DNA of 33,848 nucleotides from Bacteroidota bacterium (GTDB taxonomy: Bacteria > Bacteroidota > Bacteroidia > AKYH767-A > OLB10): positions 86,137 to 119,984 of the forward strand of contig JAHEMF010000110.1 in NCBI GenBank assembly GCA_024643795.1. Direction: 5' to 3'. The position numbers were made by a program, and so were the translations under genes. Numbering within the stretch: position 1 is the stretch's first letter; the number at the start of each line of letters is the position of its first letter. The notes beneath the pieces were generated by a model, which was given only the letters and a program-made list of their open reading frames with translations, searched no databases and was not told where the DNA came from. This document shows positions 13,834 through 23,289 of the stretch, in pieces.

Positions 13834-16377
13834 TCAATGTGAAACAACCAATCCGGTTGTAGCCCTGGATCCTTTTTTAATTATAGAAATAATATAATTC
13901 CCTGATGGAAGATCTTTGATGCTGAATGAAGAATTAACATCAATGTGATTCCAGCTTTTAACTTTTTCACCGGCTACATTAACTATCTCCATCACAGCTC
14001 CGGTAAGATCATGAGACGACTTTAGCCTGAACTCAGAAACTGCCGGATTTGGGTAGCAAATAAGTTCATCTTTGTTATTAAGCTCTTCTATCCCGGTTAT
14101 TGTATACGGTAGCATGTCTCTTTGGTAAACACCGCTGCCATGTGTGGCGATCCTCAATTTTCGATTCATACTTGTGTACGAAATATGCATTACAAATGTA
14201 GCATCAGTAAGCCCGTCGTTAAAAGGTTGCCAGGTAGCTCCTGCATCAATTGAAACATAAACACCTATATCATTACCCAAATACATAATATTGGGATTGA
14301 GTCCATCAATGAAAACACAATTGGCCGGAACATCTGGAAGTCCTGTTCCAAATGGCTGCCAGGAGTTTCCCGCATTAACCGACCGGTATAAATGAGGGGT
14401 GCCAAATCCTGAAATTACGGCGAATACTGTATCATCATCAGAAGGGTTAACAACCAGATCCATAATATATCGCAGAGGCAATCCATTAGTGATATTCACC
14501 CAGCTGTTTCCTCCATTATCTGTCCTGAATACTGACGGAGTGTTAGTTACAACCGGAGCCGTAGAAGCATATACACGGTCCGTTGTATATGCCGAAACTT
14601 CCAGAGTAAGTACCGGATTGCCATCTAGATCAATATTGGAATTTGTTGCAAACCATGAATCACCCTGATCATTTGACTTATAAACTTTGGTCCGACCGGC
14701 ATACATAACATTAGGATTTGATCTGCACATTTCGAATGGTCCTGCAAAACATGTTACACCCGAACCTCCCGGCACATTGGATCCACCAAAACTATTTGCC
14801 TTGTTAGTTGACTTTCTAAGATTCAAATACTGTGAAGAGCCGAACACAATATCATCATCAATTGGAGATATTGCAGTTGAAACACCATCACCACCTATCT
14901 GCCTCCGCCATCCCGGATTGCCTTCGAAAATTGCAGTGGCATTATCTTGCATACCTCCTATCGCAAATAATGAATCACTCATTGAATTGGAAAAGTTGGC
15001 ATAAAACTGCTGACATTGAAAACCCCCATTGGCACCTTCAAAAGTTATTCCACCATCCCATGTTCTGAAAACACCCCCATCCGTGGCAAAGTAATACACC
15101 CCCTGCAAATATGGATGTGAAGTAATCCCGTGTATATCAGCATGAACATAATCAGCTGGTCCTTCGGAACCACCCGGAATAACAGCATTGAAGTCCCAGT
15201 TATACCAAAAAGATTGTTCGTTAATGTTTACTCCCCCATCAGTTGACCTCCAAACATTAATACCTGTACAAAGTACATTTTGAGGATTGAATGGATCAAT
15301 GATCACATCATGGGAATACCACCCCTGATACAGTTGAAAATCGGTACCGTTGATCTGACTCCATGAGTTCCCTGAATTCAAACTCCGGTAAAGCCCGTAA
15401 CCTGCCAACTGGTCAGCTACACTTGCAACAATAAGGTTAGGATTTGATTCACTTATATCAAACATGATCTTACCGGTAAGTCCTGATGGAAGTCCTGTTG
15501 ATGAACTACTCCACGTATTACCACCATTCATTGACTTATATATTCCCCAGCCTGTTGAGCCCGAATTACCACATGAAACAAAGACCTGTGTTGTATCTCC
15601 CGGTTTATATTCAAGATCTACAGCCATTTGCAAATTCAATACTTTAGCCCAGCTTGAACCTGAATCATTTGATTTATATACCCCTTCGGTTGTGGCTGCA
15701 AGCACACTTTGACTATTTAAAGGGTTGATTATAATGTCTTGAACTCCGGTAAGGTCATCCAGCTGCCAAGTTAAACTCTGTGTCCAGGATTGTCCGCCGT
15801 TTGTTGATTTTAGAATTCCAATGCCATAAGTTCCGCGTGTTGTTCTTACCGCAAACCCGGTACCCGTATTTTGGTAATTATAAACCTCACCTGTTCCAAT
15901 GTATATTTCATTGGAATCTGAAGGGTTTATAGCCACGGCTGCTACTCCTATGACAGGAAAGCCGGTTTCTACTTCATGCCATGCATTGGCTCCATCTGCC
16001 TCCGAATAACTTCTCCAAATCCCGCCCGAAGCGGTACCTGCCCAAACAGTACTTGGATTTTGAGGGTTGAATACAACTGTAAGCGTTCGGCCACCAAAAT
16101 TTTTTGGACCCATGGCCTCCCATGAACCTGGAAATGTTCCAACTATCCGGAATGAAGCTTTTTTACTCTTATTATAGGCTGCAACGTATTGTAAGCCAGG
16201 TAGGTTATCACCCGGAAAGACTCTGGCTTCAGTCCAGAATAACAATGATCTGCCAGCATCATTCAACTTTGGCATTTTCAAGTGCTTGGCTGAAGGGTAT
16301 GTTGTAAAAATGATTTGAAGCGTCAACATCGAAGCTATCAAAATAGTACCCGGCACCGGAGATTTAAGAATATTCAT
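13834..16377 (-). CDS. Large secreted Asp-box beta-propeller protein with T9SS sorting domain
   Basis: The 847-residue protein has a hydrophobic N-terminal signal segment (residues 9-25). At least eight Asp-box-like turns of the pattern S-x-D/N-x-G-x-x-W are visible, such as STNGGQSW (191-198), SNDSGSSW (236-243), SMNGGNTW (282-289), SLNSGNSW (332-339), SNDQGDSW, RTDNGGNSW, SVNAGNSW and SIDAGATW. Such turns occur in sialidase, VPS10/sortilin and GH74 propellers, and the number suggests two propellers or one large one. No sialidase FRIP motif with catalytic arginines was found, so a catalytic role is not supported. The C-terminus (LICYPNPAVSEFRLKSS and SGNYIISIIKKG) is a T9SS type A sorting domain. 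The length fits Bacteroidota proteins often annotated as sialidase or glycosyl hydrolase. Confidence 0.85.
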   Translation of the reverse strand: MNILKSPVPGTILIASMLTLQIIFTTYPSAKHLKMPKLNDAGRSLLFWTEARVFPGDNLPGLQYVAAYNKSKKASFRIVGTFPGSWEAMGPKNFGGRTLTVVFNPQNPSTVWAGTASGGIWRSYSEADGANAWHEVETGFPVIGVAAVAINPSDSNEIYIGTGEVYNYQNTGTGFAVRTTRGTYGIGILKSTNGGQSWTQSLTWQLDDLTGVQDIIINPLNSQSVLAATTEGVYKSNDSGSSWAKVLNLQMAVDLEYKPGDTTQVFVSCGNSGSTGWGIYKSMNGGNTWSSSSTGLPSGLTGKIMFDISESNPNLIVASVADQLAGYGLYRSLNSGNSWSQINGTDFQLYQGWYSHDVIIDPFNPQNVLCTGINVWRSTDGGVNINEQSFWYNWDFNAVIPGGSEGPADYVHADIHGITSHPYLQGVYYFATDGGVFRTWDGGITFEGANGGFQCQQFYANFSNSMSDSLFAIGGMQDNATAIFEGNPGWRRQIGGDGVSTAISPIDDDIVFGSSQYLNLRKSTNKANSFGGSNVPGGSGVTCFAGPFEMCRSNPNVMYAGRTKVYKSNDQGDSWFATNSNIDLDGNPVLTLEVSAYTTDRVYASTAPVVTNTPSVFRTDNGGNSWVNITNGLPLRYIMDLVVNPSDDDTVFAVISGFGTPHLYRSVNAGNSWQPFGTGLPDVPANCVFIDGLNPNIMYLGNDIGVYVSIDAGATWQPFNDGLTDATFVMHISYTSMNRKLRIATHGSGVYQRDMLPYTITGIEELNNKDELICYPNPAVSEFRLKSSHDLTGAVMEIVNVAGEKVKSWNHIDVNSSFSIKDLPSGNYIISIIKKGSRATTGLVVSH

Positions 16378-16648
16378 GGAAGGGTCATTTATGACTTATT
16401 AACAATTAACAGATCAATGTTGATAAAAACACTCTCAAAAGGCAGGGTTTTAGGGCTATCCGGATAAATTTACATAGGAGCCTGCCAACTCTATTGATTA
16501 CATTTGCAAATCACTAATTTACAACACAAAAACCACTTTTGTGAGATCATAAATCAGATTTGACAGGTAGTTTAATTAGCATGATATATCTGCTGAATTG
16601 CACTTTGGTCTCCAAAGGTTAAAACCAAATAATAAAGTTAGTCGCATA

Positions 16649-17212
16649 ATGAAACTGAACAAAAGAATACTTATTACATTATCATTGTCTGCTTTTGCGA
16701 TCATGTTGATTTTTTCATCATGTAAGAAATCTTCTTACAATAAATTAACAGAAGAAGATCTTGTATGGATGGTTTATAAAAACAATGAAAACCTAAATTT
16801 CAGAAACAGTCAAGGACAGATTGTAAAATTTTCAATTATTCTTAGAACCAAAGCTTATGATAAGGAAGGTGATTCATACAATGAGATATCACAAGCAAAT
16901 ATCAAACAATTAAATGACACATCAGTTGTGTACCCGGAGGACTCTAAAGGATTTCTTACCTTATACAAGTCAGGTGCAGGTCTATCGGTCAGTCTTGTTT
17001 GGCCACACTTCCCGCTTGATGAAGTAGAATTGACAACTATAACACCTTCAACTGTATCCATAAATGGCACGGTTTACTCTGATATACTTCTCATAGATGC
17101 TACAGTACTTGCTAACCCCAGATTCTATGTGTCAACAATTTGGTATAGTAAGGCATTCGGAGTAGTGCAGTTTGAAGATATATTTGGCAATACCTGGTAT
17201 AGAATATCATAA
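16649..17212 (+). CDS. Hypothetical lipoprotein
   Basis: The ATG at 16649 was chosen because it begins the signal peptide MKLNKRILITLSLSAF. A start 17 codons upstream would mask it. The lipobox IFSSC gives a lipidated cysteine at C25, followed by two Lys. The 187-residue protein is mostly beta-like with many Asn and Tyr. I do not recognise the family. It lies 41 bp before parA on the same strand and may be read with it, though no promoter pair was found for either. A perfect TACATTTG lies at 16499-16506 without a TTG partner. Confidence 0.72.
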   Translation: MKLNKRILITLSLSAFAIMLIFSSCKKSSYNKLTEEDLVWMVYKNNENLNFRNSQGQIVKFSIILRTKAYDKEGDSYNEISQANIKQLNDTSVVYPEDSKGFLTLYKSGAGLSVSLVWPHFPLDEVELTTITPSTVSINGTVYSDILLIDATVLANPRFYVSTIWYSKAFGVVQFEDIFGNTWYRIS

Positions 17213-17253
17213 AACTATTTACGTTCATTTATTAAAGTTCAATTAAAATTAGG

Positions 17254-18087
17254 ATGGGAAAAATCATTTCGATTGCAAATCAAAAAGGAGGGGTAGGAAA
17301 AACCACTACTGCCATAAATCTGGCTGCAAGTTTGGCGGTTTTAGAGTATAAGACACTTTTGGTGGATGCAGATCCTCAAGCAAATTCCACTTCAGGTGTG
17401 GGGTTTGATCCCAGAAATATAAAGACCAGCATCTATGAATGTATAGTCAATGAAGTGAATCCTGCTGATATAATTCTTGCAACCAATACTCCTTATCTGG
17501 ATCTTTTGCCCTCGCATATTGACCTGGTTGGAGCCGAGATAGAAATGATAAATCTCCCTAACAGGGAGAAAATGATGAAGATGGTGCTTGACAAGATCAA
17601 GGCAAATTATGATTTCATTATCATCGATTGCAGTCCTTCGTTGGGTCTTGTTACCATCAACTCCCTTTCTGCCTCCAATTCAGTGATAGTACCTGTGCAA
17701 TGCGAGTACTTCGCACTTGAAGGCCTGGGTAAATTGCTGAACACTATCAAAATAGTTCAAACCCGGTTAAACCCTGACCTTGAGATCGAAGGTATATTAC
17801 TCACCATGTATGATACAAGACTCAGATTATCCAATCAGGTTGTAGAAGAGGTTAAGACACACTTTCAACACATGGTATTCGATACCATTATTCAACGAAA
17901 TACCAAACTGGGAGAAGCCCCTTCATTCGGAGAAACTATCATCATGCATGATGCGATGAGTAAAGGAGCGGTCAACTATCTTAACCTTGCACGCGAATTA
18001 CTCCAAAAGAACAAGCTAACATCAGAAACAGCTGCTAAGGTACACCCAGGTACAAAAGCATCACTCGAAAAAATAAGTCAAAACTAA
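17254..18087 (+). CDS. parA: Chromosome-partitioning ATPase ParA (Soj)
   Basis: ParA is the nucleoid-binding ATPase that moves ParB-parS complexes during chromosome segregation. The deviant Walker A box KGGVGKTT is at 11-18, with the signature lysine K11 that marks the ParA/MinD class. The second half of the nucleotide site is VDADPQANST, and the Walker B strand is FIIIDCSPS. The C-terminal block FDTIIQRNTKLGEAPSFG is typical of chromosomal Soj proteins. The length of 277 residues suits a chromosomal ParA without the long N-terminal DNA-binding domain of plasmid forms. It is followed after 22 bp by parB. Confidence 0.96.
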   Translation: MGKIISIANQKGGVGKTTTAINLAASLAVLEYKTLLVDADPQANSTSGVGFDPRNIKTSIYECIVNEVNPADIILATNTPYLDLLPSHIDLVGAEIEMINLPNREKMMKMVLDKIKANYDFIIIDCSPSLGLVTINSLSASNSVIVPVQCEYFALEGLGKLLNTIKIVQTRLNPDLEIEGILLTMYDTRLRLSNQVVEEVKTHFQHMVFDTIIQRNTKLGEAPSFGETIIMHDAMSKGAVNYLNLARELLQKNKLTSETAAKVHPGTKASLEKISQN

Positions 18088-18109
18088 TCAGTAATAAATA
18101 TCAGTAATA

Positions 18110-18994
18110 ATGCAAAAGAAATCAGCACTTGGAAAAGGACTGGGTGCATTGCTATCGAATCCCGATGCGGATGTTTCAGGCAACACTGACTCCACAGGAT
18201 CTCCGGTAGTTACAGGCAGTGTTTCCAGTATACCAATCGGACAAATAGAAACTAATCCTTTTCAACCCCGCACCGACTTTGATGAAGGAGCATTGAAAGA
18301 ACTTGCTGATTCAATAGTGCAACAAGGAATCATTCAACCCATCACCGTAAGGAAAATGGGAAGCGAACAATATCAGATCATCAGTGGAGAAAGGCGTTAT
18401 CGCGCTTCCAAGATAGCAGGACTTGAATATATACCCGCGTACGTTAGAATAGCCAATGATCAGTCAATGCTCGAAATGGCTATTGTTGAAAATATTCAAC
18501 GTGAGAATTTAAATCCGGTTGAATTAGGGATGAGTTACAAGCGGTTACTTGATGAATGCAACCTGTCTCAGGAGCAATTATCTGAGAAGGTTGGTAAGGA
18601 CAGGTCCACTATTTCCAATTACATCAGACTTTTAAAGTTGCCACCTAAGATACAAGCAGCCATCAGAGATGGAATACTTACTATGGGCCATGCTAGAGCA
18701 CTTGTAAATGTCAATGATGTTGGAATGCAACTCAGGATATTTGATGAGATCCTAAAAGGTAATCTCTCGGTTCGCAAAGTTGAAGACCTCACACGAAATA
18801 CAGGTAGTGATAAAAGCAAGAACAAAGAAAAATCAAAATTATCACCTGAATACAAGTCGCTGCAGGAAAGGTTGAGCAGATACTATGAGACCAAAGTAGA
18901 ATTGCAGCCCACCGCCAAAGGAAATGGACAAATTGTTATTTCCTATTATTCTGTTGACGACCTGAACAGGATTCTTGATATGCTTGAAGGTTGA
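18110..18994 (+). CDS. parB: Chromosome-partitioning protein ParB (Spo0J)
   Basis: ParB binds parS sites, loads as a CTP-dependent sliding clamp and recruits SMC. The 294-residue protein starts with the ParA-interacting motif KKSALGKGLGALL (3-13). The CTP-binding region shows NPFQPR (49-54), GERRYRA (93-99) and ENIQREN (127-133). The helix-turn-helix is at about 153-175 (SQEQLSEKVGKDRSTISNY). The C-terminal dimerisation domain follows a charged linker (NTGSDKSKNKEKSK). All parts are present. It lies 22 bp after parA, and the DUF5683 gene begins close to or inside its last codons. No canonical parS palindrome was noticed in the window. Confidence 0.96.
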   Translation: MQKKSALGKGLGALLSNPDADVSGNTDSTGSPVVTGSVSSIPIGQIETNPFQPRTDFDEGALKELADSIVQQGIIQPITVRKMGSEQYQIISGERRYRASKIAGLEYIPAYVRIANDQSMLEMAIVENIQRENLNPVELGMSYKRLLDECNLSQEQLSEKVGKDRSTISNYIRLLKLPPKIQAAIRDGILTMGHARALVNVNDVGMQLRIFDEILKGNLSVRKVEDLTRNTGSDKSKNKEKSKLSPEYKSLQERLSRYYETKVELQPTAKGNGQIVISYYSVDDLNRILDMLEG

Positions 18995-19004
18995 TATACC
19001 GAAA

Positions 19005-19547
19005 TTGAAGATCCTGCTTAAAACACTTATAGGGACATTTTTACTTTGTCTTATAACTCCAGTAATAAAAGCACAGGAGTATACAGATAGTCTTTCTTTA
19101 AAACATTCCCCCTCTAAAGCTGCATTGTATTCTGCCATCCTTCCGGGTGCAGGACAGGTTTACAATAAAAAGTACTGGAAAGTACCTGTTTTATACGCCG
19201 GATTAGGTACACTCATTTACTTCATCAAATTCAACGATGATAAGTACGATATTTACAAAGATGCTTTCATAAAAAGAGTTGACGGAGACGAAGGTACTGT
19301 TGATGATTATGTAGGTATCTATAGTGACCAGGATCTGCAAAGACTAAAAGAATTTTACAGGAGGAACCGAGACCTGTCAATAATTGGGGTGAGCTTACTT
19401 TATGTATTAAATATTGTAGATGCCAGTGTGGATGCTCATTTGTTTTATTTCAATGTTAGTGAAGACCTCAGTCTTAACTGGAGCCCTTCTCTCATAAATC
19501 AAAAAGGGTCATTGATCCCCGGTATGAACCTGGCTATTAAATTTTAA
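19005..19547 (+). CDS. DUF5683 domain-containing membrane protein
   Basis: This frame has no ATG before residue 90 or so, so a non-ATG start is needed. TTG at 19005 gives a textbook signal peptide (MKILLKTLIGTFLLCLI ending at IKAQ). TTG codons at 18975 and 18984 are alternatives that overlap parB. The mature part has the DUF5683 pattern: SPSKAALYSAILPGAGQVYN, a helix around WKVPVLYAGLGTLIYFI, a charged region and a second helix IIGVSLLYVLNIVDASVDAH. The function of the family is unknown. It sits between parB and dapB, in an arrangement common in Bacteroidota. The start site is the least certain part. Confidence 0.8.
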   Translation: MKILLKTLIGTFLLCLITPVIKAQEYTDSLSLKHSPSKAALYSAILPGAGQVYNKKYWKVPVLYAGLGTLIYFIKFNDDKYDIYKDAFIKRVDGDEGTVDDYVGIYSDQDLQRLKEFYRRNRDLSIIGVSLLYVLNIVDASVDAHLFYFNVSEDLSLNWSPSLINQKGSLIPGMNLAIKF

Positions 19548-19555
19548 TAATCTTC

Positions 19556-20290
19556 ATGAAGATCGCAATCATTGGATATGGAAAGATGGGGCGGGCTGTT
19601 GAAGCCATTGCTCTTGAAAGAGGACATGAAATTGTATTGAGGATAAATTCAGCCAATATTTCAGAACTGACTGTTGATGTATTGAAGCTCGCCGACCTGG
19701 CTATTGAATTCACCAAACCCTCATCTGCTATCCATAATATTATGCTGTGTTTTGATGCTCAGGTTCCTGTGATCACTGGAACTACAGGATGGCATGATGA
19801 ATTGAGACAAGTGAAAGAAAAATGTATGGATAAAAATGGTTCATTACTATATGCTACAAATTTTAGCATTGGCGTGAACTTGCTATTTGAATTGAATAAC
19901 CTCCTGGCCAAATTGATGAATTCACAAACAGATTATTCGGTTAAAATTTCAGAAACTCATCATATTCATAAACTAGATGCACCGAGTGGTACCGCCATAA
20001 CACTTGCTGAAGGAATTATTTCAAATCTTGATAGAAAAAAACACTGGAAGCTTGACAATGGAACATCTTCAAATAAAGATGAACTCCTGATTGAAAGTTA
20101 CAGGGAAGAAGAAGTTATAGGCGACCATATGGTTGCTTATGAAAATGAGATCGACAAAATAGAATTGGTTCATTCTGCCAAAAACCGTAAGGGATTTGCT
20201 CTGGGTTCAGTACTTGCTGCGGAATGGATTATAGACAAAAAAGGTGTTTATCAAATGAAGGACCTAATAAACAGTTTTATAGCAGAGTAG
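19556..20290 (+). CDS. dapB: 4-hydroxy-tetrahydrodipicolinate reductase DapB
   Basis: DapB reduces the product of DapA to tetrahydrodipicolinate with NAD(P)H in the lysine and diaminopimelate pathway, and so feeds peptidoglycan synthesis. The Rossmann glycine motif is IIGYGKMG (5-12). The catalytic and substrate-binding block [15 protein letters not shown] (133-147) contains H135 and K139, matching H159 and K163 of the E. coli enzyme. GTTG at 75-78 is also present. With 244 residues it is shorter than the E. coli protein, as is usual in Bacteroidota, because the loop after the first strand is reduced. It is 8 bp downstream of the DUF5683 gene and 19 bp upstream of lepB. Confidence 0.96.
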   Translation: MKIAIIGYGKMGRAVEAIALERGHEIVLRINSANISELTVDVLKLADLAIEFTKPSSAIHNIMLCFDAQVPVITGTTGWHDELRQVKEKCMDKNGSLLYATNFSIGVNLLFELNNLLAKLMNSQTDYSVKISETHHIHKLDAPSGTAITLAEGIISNLDRKKHWKLDNGTSSNKDELLIESYREEEVIGDHMVAYENEIDKIELVHSAKNRKGFALGSVLAAEWIIDKKGVYQMKDLINSFIAE

Positions 20291-20309
20291 AATTGTAAAC
20301 CGTGAACAT

Positions 20310-21395
20310 ATGAATTGGAAATTTTGGAAAAGTACACGTAGAAAAAGTAAAACACGCGAATGGTTTGATGCATTCATTTTTGCAGTAATCGCCGCTACTA
20401 TAATAAGAACTTTTTTGCTGGAGGCGTTTACAATACCTACCCCGTCTATGGAAAAGAGTTTGCTGGTGGGTGATTTCCTGTTTGTAAGTAAAATTAATTA
20501 CGGAGCACGTACACCCATGACCCCATTATCATTTCCTTTTGCTCACCAGGAAATGCCAATTTTAGGTACCAAAAGCTATTCTGAAGCGCTCACCCTGCCT
20601 TATTACCGGTTACCCGGATTCAGTAAGATCAAAAATGATGATGTTGTGGTATTCAACTACCCCATGGAAGATGAACGTCCGGTTGACAAAAAAACACACT
20701 ATATTAAAAGATGCATAGGTATACCAGGTGATACTTTGTTGATCACCGACCGGGTGATAAGAATCAATAATCAAGTAAAACCTTTACCAGAAGGAGGTCA
20801 ATACCTGTACCAGGTAAACACCAATGGTACCGGCTTTAATCCACGTGTACTTGAAAAACTTGATATTACTGAAGGTGGTCCCGGAAACTTTGAGGGAGAG
20901 TACAGGTTCTTTCTAACCAACAAAGCTGCTGAAGAATTACAAAAACTACCCAACGTAGCAAAAGTAGAACCGTTTTTTCAGGCTAAAGGTGTATACGAAG
21001 ATTATATATTTCCTTTCAACTCAGCTCTGCCTTGGAACATAGACAACTTTGGTCCTTTATACATCCCTAAAAAGGGAGATCAGATCGAACTCAATGCTAA
21101 AAACATAGCATTGTACAAAAGGTGTATCGAAATATATGAAGGTAATACTTTCAGTCAAAGTGGAGATGTAGTATATATAAACAATGAACCTGTAAAGTAT
21201 TACACTTTTAAGATGGATTATTATTTCATGATGGGTGATAACCGTCATAATTCTGCTGACTCCAGGTTTTGGGGATTCGTCCCTGAAGATCATATCGTAG
21301 GAAAAGCCGTCTTCATATGGTTATCGTGGAATAAGAATGGTTCATTCTTCAATAAGATCAGATGGAGCAGGTTATTTAGTTTGATTCACGACTAA
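20310..21395 (+). CDS. lepB: Signal peptidase I LepB
   Basis: LepB cleaves signal peptides from exported proteins at the outer face of the inner membrane. A short basic N-terminus is followed by one membrane helix (about 19-38). The catalytic serine is S46 in TPSMEKS and the general base lysine is K133 in HYIKRCIG, followed by GIPGD. Box E is [11 protein letters not shown] close to the C-terminus. Between boxes the protein carries a long extra domain of some 120 residues (about 165-300). This is typical of Bacteroidota LepB and explains the 361-residue length. It forms a run with dapB upstream and, after a TPR lipoprotein, a WbqC gene downstream. Confidence 0.95.
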   Translation: MNWKFWKSTRRKSKTREWFDAFIFAVIAATIIRTFLLEAFTIPTPSMEKSLLVGDFLFVSKINYGARTPMTPLSFPFAHQEMPILGTKSYSEALTLPYYRLPGFSKIKNDDVVVFNYPMEDERPVDKKTHYIKRCIGIPGDTLLITDRVIRINNQVKPLPEGGQYLYQVNTNGTGFNPRVLEKLDITEGGPGNFEGEYRFFLTNKAAEELQKLPNVAKVEPFFQAKGVYEDYIFPFNSALPWNIDNFGPLYIPKKGDQIELNAKNIALYKRCIEIYEGNTFSQSGDVVYINNEPVKYYTFKMDYYFMMGDNRHNSADSRFWGFVPEDHIVGKAVFIWLSWNKNGSFFNKIRWSRLFSLIHD

Positions 21396-21500
21396 GTGTC
21401 AGCCAAATAATTGCATAAGTCCTCATATTTTTTCTGTTACATTACTTCTTAATTCATTTTATTACTGTTAATTTCAGCATTGAGATCAAATGGTAGTATC

Positions 21501-23249
21501 ATGAGAAAACTTGCCTTTATTTTCATCATTTCAGGGTTAACCCTATGTAATGTTTCATGCAAACAAAACAGAGAAAACACCAATACAAAGATTGAGGCAG
21601 TAAAACTTCCCGGTGGGATTTATGGATTTATGTGTACTTCACAAACCAGTGATGCTGATTGGTATCTATCAAATGCCAAAGCACCTGTTTTTGGTGATCT
21701 CGGTTCATATAGATTCCCGATCTCAACCACAAATGAAGAAGTACAGATGTATGTGAACCAGGGGATGATCTTTGCATTCGGTTTCAATCATGCGGAAGCC
21801 GCCCGCTCGTTTTACACTGCCACCAAACTCGATTCATCTTGTGCCATGTGCTACTGGGGGTATGCATATGTACTAGGACCTAATTACAACGCCGGAATGG
21901 AACCCGACAATTATGATCGTGCTTATAGTGCGATTCAGAGTGCAGTTACAAATATTGAAAGGTGCTCTGAAAAAGAAGCTGATCTTATTCGTTCGATGGC
22001 AGCCAGGTACGCTCCCTCCCCTCCGGAAAACAGACATGAATTGGATAGTGCGTATTCTGCAGAACTAAAAAAGTTAACCATAAAATATCCTGATGATCCT
22101 GATATAAAAGTATTTTATGCTGAATCTGTCATGGACATGCACCCATGGGATCTTTACGATAAAGCCGGTGAACCTTTATCATGGACTGCAGAAATTGTAG
22201 AATCTCTTGAATCAACCTTACAGAACCATCCTAATCACCCCGGTGCTAACCATCTGTATATTCATGCGGTGGAAGCCTCTGCAGATCCGGGGCGCGGACT
22301 GACAAGTGCCGGTAGGTTTGATGATGGTTTGGTGCCTAATTCAGGCCATCTGATGCATATGCCTTCACACATTTATATAAGAACAGGAGATTATCATAAA
22401 GGAAGTCAGGCCAATGTAAGAGCCGTTCGGGTTGACAGTGCATACACAACATTTTGTCATGCAAGAGGCATTTATACCATCGGTTATTATCCACACAACT
22501 ATCATTTTCTGACAGCGACAGCAACACTTGAAGGTAATTCAAAACTTGCTCTGGAAGCAGCAGATATAACTTCAAAACTTGCACATCCAAAAATAATGCG
22601 TGAACCCGGATGGGGTACCTTGCAACACTTTTACAGCATACCCTATTTTGTAAAAGTGAAATTTGCTAGATGGGATGACATTCTGAATCTACCTGAAGAA
22701 ACCATTGAACTTGTTTATCCGAGAGCTGTAAGACATTATGCCAGAGGAATGGCGTTTGCAGCATTAAATAAAATTGATGAAGCTAAATACGAACTGAAAC
22801 AATTATCAGAATTGGCTCAAGATACCATTATCAAAGAACTTGTGATCTGGGATATCAATCCTGCCAGTTCAATAATGGAGATAGCGATAAAATTGTTGAA
22901 TGGAAAGATAGCATTAGCCGAAAACAGAACCAATGAAGCTATTCAGTTAATGCAAGATGCAGTTGAAATAGAAGATGCGCTTAATTATGATGAACCACCC
23001 GACTGGTTTTTCTCTATAAGACATCACCTGGGTGAAGCTCAGCTTGTGGCCGGACAAAATAAAAAAGCGATAGAGAATTATATTACAGATCTGCATAAAC
23101 TCCCACATAATGGCTGGGCATTACATGGGCTTTCTAAAGCATACGAGCTCAGCGGAGATGGAGAGATGTCAAACAAAACCTTTGACGAGTTCCTGAAATC
23201 GTGGGAATACTCAGATGTTGAATTAAGCTTCTCAGAAGTTGCCAAATAG
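21501..23249 (+). CDS. TPR lipoprotein with CxxC and histidine motifs, function unknown
   Basis: The ATG at 21501 is preferred over an in-frame TTG at 21480, because it begins the signal peptide MRKLAFIFIISGLTLCNVSC. C20 is the lipidated cysteine. The 582-residue protein holds several tetratricopeptide-like helical pairs (for example around FNHAEAARSFYTATKLD and AALNKIDEAKYELKQLSEL). Distinct motifs sit between them: CAMCYWGYAYVLGPNYN (114-130), HPGANHLYIHAVEAS (246-260) and GHLMHMPSHIYIRTGDY (282-298). To my memory these belong to a widespread but uncharacterised TPR family. Cys and His pairs could bind a metal or haem, but this is only inference. It lies 105 bp after lepB. Confidence 0.82.
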   Translation: MRKLAFIFIISGLTLCNVSCKQNRENTNTKIEAVKLPGGIYGFMCTSQTSDADWYLSNAKAPVFGDLGSYRFPISTTNEEVQMYVNQGMIFAFGFNHAEAARSFYTATKLDSSCAMCYWGYAYVLGPNYNAGMEPDNYDRAYSAIQSAVTNIERCSEKEADLIRSMAARYAPSPPENRHELDSAYSAELKKLTIKYPDDPDIKVFYAESVMDMHPWDLYDKAGEPLSWTAEIVESLESTLQNHPNHPGANHLYIHAVEASADPGRGLTSAGRFDDGLVPNSGHLMHMPSHIYIRTGDYHKGSQANVRAVRVDSAYTTFCHARGIYTIGYYPHNYHFLTATATLEGNSKLALEAADITSKLAHPKIMREPGWGTLQHFYSIPYFVKVKFARWDDILNLPEETIELVYPRAVRHYARGMAFAALNKIDEAKYELKQLSELAQDTIIKELVIWDINPASSIMEIAIKLLNGKIALAENRTNEAIQLMQDAVEIEDALNYDEPPDWFFSIRHHLGEAQLVAGQNKKAIENYITDLHKLPHNGWALHGLSKAYELSGDGEMSNKTFDEFLKSWEYSDVELSFSEVAK

Positions 23250-23289
23250 CTAATTTCTTTTGATCTTTTTTATTGCAAACTTCTGATAT

